A stretch of 7,954 nucleotides of DNA, from the NCBI RefSeq assembly GCF_937875265.1, contig NZ_CALLXM010000210.1, positions 1 to 7,954 of the forward strand, in the 5' to 3' direction. Each line of letters opens with the position of its first letter. Position 1 is the first letter of the stretch. Source of the stretch: an uncultured Acetobacter sp. (GTDB lineage: Bacteria; Pseudomonadota; Alphaproteobacteria; Acetobacterales; Acetobacteraceae). Position numbers and translations under genes: made by a program. The notes beneath the pieces are model-generated. The model was not told where the DNA came from and made no database searches. It saw only the letters and a program-made list of their open reading frames with translations. This document shows, one piece after another, positions 5,956 to 7,954 of this stretch.

Positions 5956-7242
5956 ATGACAAAGCTGGAAGCTGGTTTGGGCAGAAGCCCTGCTGATTTT
6001 ACCTTTCAATATCTTGGCCTTCTGTTGTTCATGATTGGGGATGGGGTAGAGGTTGGCTACCTTTCGCCCTTTCTTGTCAGTCAGGGTTTGACTGAGCATT
6101 TTGTTGCTCTTATTTTTACAGTTTATGGGTTGGCTGCGGCTGTATCGGCATGGGGTTCTGGTGTTCTGTGTGACCGCTTTGGATGCCGGAAGGTTATCAT
6201 TTCCGGCATTCTGTTATGGGTTATACCTCAGATCCTTTTTCTTGCCGTGGCTGTGCCGTCTCATTCCGCGTGGCAGATCCTTCTGACTTACGGCATTCGT
6301 GGGTTCGGCTATCCATTGCTGGCGTATGGTATTCTCACATTGCTTGTCCGGGATGTCCGCGTGTCACAACGTGGTCTGGCATCTGGTTTGTTCTGGTTTT
6401 GCTTTACTTGTGGCCTGCCGACACTTGGCACGGTTGTCGCCAGTCTTTCCCTTCCTGTTTTTGGAGACTATGGGACGTTCTGGGTTGCTTTTGTGGCGGT
6501 TATTCTGGGGGGCGGTCTATCTCTGGTGTTACTGGGCGAAGAGGATGCGCCTTCCTCAAGCCTCAGCCGAAAGGTCGCACTTCCTGCGCCGCGGGACTTG
6601 CTCAATGTGATCCGTGATAACCCCTCTCTGGTGCTGACCTGCGTTATCAGGGCCATTAATTCCAGTGCGACGCATGGTATTATCGTTTTCATGCCGTTTT
6701 ACTTCATGAGCACGCTGGGGTTTTCAAACGCACAGTGGATGCGTTTTTTGGAAACAATTTTTGCCAGCAACATTATCTGCAATGTCTTTTTTGGCGCGTT
6801 GAGTGACCGTGTTTCCTGGCGTGCCACTATTATGTGGGTAGGTGGGGTCGGGAGTGGTCTGGCCAGTCTGCTACTTTACTGGGTTCCGGCTCATTTTGGA
6901 CATTTCTCGTCTCTGGCCTTGTATGGGCCTGCTGTCTTATTCGGTCTGACTCTTGCCGGGTATGTCCCACTTTCAGCGCTGGCTCCCTCTCTGCTGCCAG
7001 ACAGGAAAGGGCTTGCCATGTCTTTCCTGAATTTTGGTGCAGGGTGCAGCGTGTGGCTGGGGCCGCTCATTGTCTACATTTTCCAGCCGTTTGTCGGCGT
7101 GGGTGGTGTGATGGGCGTTTATGCGGTGCTGTTCGTTTTGAGTGGCTTACTGGTTCATTTTATCAGACTGCCACAGGAAAGCGATGCGTTGTCTGGTAAT
7201 CGCTCTTGCTCTTCATCCTCATTATCTCTGGCGCGACGCTGA
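5956..7242 (+). CDS. MFS transporter, polyol permease-like (RbtT/DalT group)
   Basis: This 428-residue inner-membrane protein has the hydrophobic pattern of a 12-helix major facilitator. The loop 2-3 motif GSGVLCDRFGCRKV (67-80) is present, and its echo FFGALSDRVSWRA (278-290) marks the second half. Segments such as GDGVEVGYLSPFL (28-40), YGIRGFGYPLLAYG (112-125), GTFWVAF (173-179), IRAINSS (231-237) and GFSNAQW (255-261) resemble, from memory, ribitol and arabitol permeases of enteric bacteria. Its real cargo may differ, since it sits between oxygenase genes and most likely imports their substrate or exports a product. AGGGAG (5942-5947) directly follows the upstream stop codon and precedes the ATG by eight bases, giving tight operon linkage. 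The C-terminal tail is Ser-rich (SCSSSSLSLARR) and presumably cytoplasmic. The MFS call is firm; the subgroup is moderately sure and the substrate unknown. Confidence 0.9.
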   Translation: MTKLEAGLGRSPADFTFQYLGLLLFMIGDGVEVGYLSPFLVSQGLTEHFVALIFTVYGLAAAVSAWGSGVLCDRFGCRKVIISGILLWVIPQILFLAVAVPSHSAWQILLTYGIRGFGYPLLAYGILTLLVRDVRVSQRGLASGLFWFCFTCGLPTLGTVVASLSLPVFGDYGTFWVAFVAVILGGGLSLVLLGEEDAPSSSLSRKVALPAPRDLLNVIRDNPSLVLTCVIRAINSSATHGIIVFMPFYFMSTLGFSNAQWMRFLETIFASNIICNVFFGALSDRVSWRATIMWVGGVGSGLASLLLYWVPAHFGHFSSLALYGPAVLFGLTLAGYVPLSALAPSLLPDRKGLAMSFLNFGAGCSVWLGPLIVYIFQPFVGVGGVMGVYAVLFVLSGLLVHFIRLPQESDALSGNRSCSSSSLSLARR

Positions 7243-7248
7243 GAAAGG
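7241..7248 (+). promoter_or_regulatory. Ribosome binding site of the dioxygenase gene
   Basis: GAGAAAGG begins within the TGA stop of the permease gene (7240-7242) and lies 11 bases before the ATG at 7260. It decides the start of the dioxygenase and ties its translation to the end of the permease gene. Confidence 0.55.
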
Positions 7249-7259
7249 ATTTCCCCCAG

Positions 7260-7954
7260 ATGTCTTCCACTCTTGAAAAAGCACGGCTTTATACAGAAAA
7301 AGCTGGATCCCGCCTTGGTGCGGTGGTGTATGGCATTGATGCCAGACAGCCCCTTTCTGAAGAACAAACGGCCTTTCTTCAGACTGAGCTTGTGCGCAAC
7401 AAAGTTATTTTTCTAAAAAAACAGTTTTTAAATGATGCGCAGCATGAAGCACTGAGCCGTGTTTTTGGTGAGCCAATACTGCATCCAACGATCGCAGCCC
7501 CGGCCGGTACAAAATACACATTCGAACTTAAGTCCCGTCATGGTCGCTCAACAGATTCCTGGCATACAGATGTGACCTTCGTACCGGATTACCCTAAAGC
7601 GTCTATCTTGCGGGCAATTCGTATTCCGCCTTATGGAGGGGGGACAATCTGGGCTAATACAGCGACAGCTTATGATGATCTGCCTCTACCTCTGAAAGCT
7701 CTTGCGGATAAAGCATGGGGCATCCATTCCAACGATTACGATACAAATTATTATAAATTTGATGGGAAAAAGGGAGAAATAGCTGCGTTTCGTGCAGAGT
7801 TTCTTTCAAAGCTTTATGTGAGTGAACATCCGGTTGTGCGTATTCACCCCGAAAGCGGGGAAAAAACACTGGTTCTGGGGCATTTTGTTATAGGGCTCGA
7901 TGGTTTTCCAACGCGTGAAGCCAATGCTTTGGTGGAGATTTTTCAAGGCTATAT
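7260..7954 (+). CDS. TauD/TfdA-family Fe(II)/2-oxoglutarate dioxygenase (AtsK-like), C-terminus beyond the right edge
   Basis: From the ATG at 7260 the frame stays open for 231 codons to the window edge. The family hydroxylates a carbon next to sulfur, oxygen or nitrogen, releasing sulfite from sulfonates (TauD) or sulfate from alkyl sulfates (AtsK), with 2-oxoglutarate and O2 as co-substrates. The iron-binding His-x-Asp is seen in SWHTDVTF (His102, Asp104). GGGTIWANTATAYDDLP (126-142) and EHPVVRIHPESGEKTLVLGHF (189-209) are family blocks, the latter closer in my reading to the alkylsulfatase AtsK branch than to taurine dioxygenase. The second iron-binding His and the Arg that holds 2-oxoglutarate lie in the missing last 50-70 residues, so catalytic completeness cannot be confirmed. 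It follows the permease by 17 bases and is probably in the same operon. The substrate is inferred only as an organosulfur or related ester. Confidence 0.9.
   Translation, partial: MSSTLEKARLYTEKAGSRLGAVVYGIDARQPLSEEQTAFLQTELVRNKVIFLKKQFLNDAQHEALSRVFGEPILHPTIAAPAGTKYTFELKSRHGRSTDSWHTDVTFVPDYPKASILRAIRIPPYGGGTIWANTATAYDDLPLPLKALADKAWGIHSNDYDTNYYKFDGKKGEIAAFRAEFLSKLYVSEHPVVRIHPESGEKTLVLGHFVIGLDGFPTREANALVEIFQGY

Noticed and set aside
6183..6617. Plus-strand open frame of 144 codons overlapping the MFS gene
   Set aside because: It is out of frame within a clear 12-helix transporter gene; the Trp/Cys/Arg-rich product is typical of a shifted reading of hydrophobic codons.

Overview
The window reads as a chromosomal catabolic locus from a moderate-GC alphaproteobacterium. 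The style of the outer-membrane receptor (long Ala/Ser/His/Gln linker after the signal peptide) and of the enzymes suggests an acetic acid bacterium (Acetobacteraceae, perhaps Acetobacter). That placement is from general recognition, not from a search. No rRNA, tRNA, CRISPR, transposase or integrase is visible.

Layout: two divergent transcription units flank an AT-rich control region (2937-3232). The leftward unit carries a TonB-dependent outer-membrane receptor (2936-471) and, overlapping its stop codon by one base (TAATG), an FMN reductase of the DIM6/NTAB type (471 down to the left edge, C-terminus cut off). The rightward unit carries an acyl-CoA-dehydrogenase-fold monooxygenase of the DszC/SfnB/SfnC type (3233-4468), a luciferase-like FMN monooxygenase of the NtaA/SnaA/DszA type (4517-5941), an MFS permease resembling RbtT/DalT polyol carriers (5956-7242), and a TauD/TfdA-type Fe(II)/2-oxoglutarate dioxygenase (7260 to the right edge, C-terminus cut off). 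Gaps inside the rightward unit are 48, 14 and 17 bases, consistent with one operon.

How they may work together (inference): the receptor takes a scarce organic molecule across the outer membrane and the MFS protein carries it or a derivative across the inner membrane. The reductase makes FMNH2 for the two flavin-dependent monooxygenases, and the dioxygenase cleaves a related substrate oxidatively. This set of families is typical of sulfur scavenging from sulfonates, sulfones or sulfate esters. The NtaA/NtaB resemblance leaves an aminopolycarboxylate or another substrate possible. The two units look like one pathway, because the monooxygenases lie on one strand and their likely reductase on the other.

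The control region holds three separate palindromes (2947-2963, 3000-3031, 3035-3054), a candidate extended -10 promoter for the rightward unit (3086-3094) and a possible leader hairpin (3154-3192). No regulator gene lies in the window.
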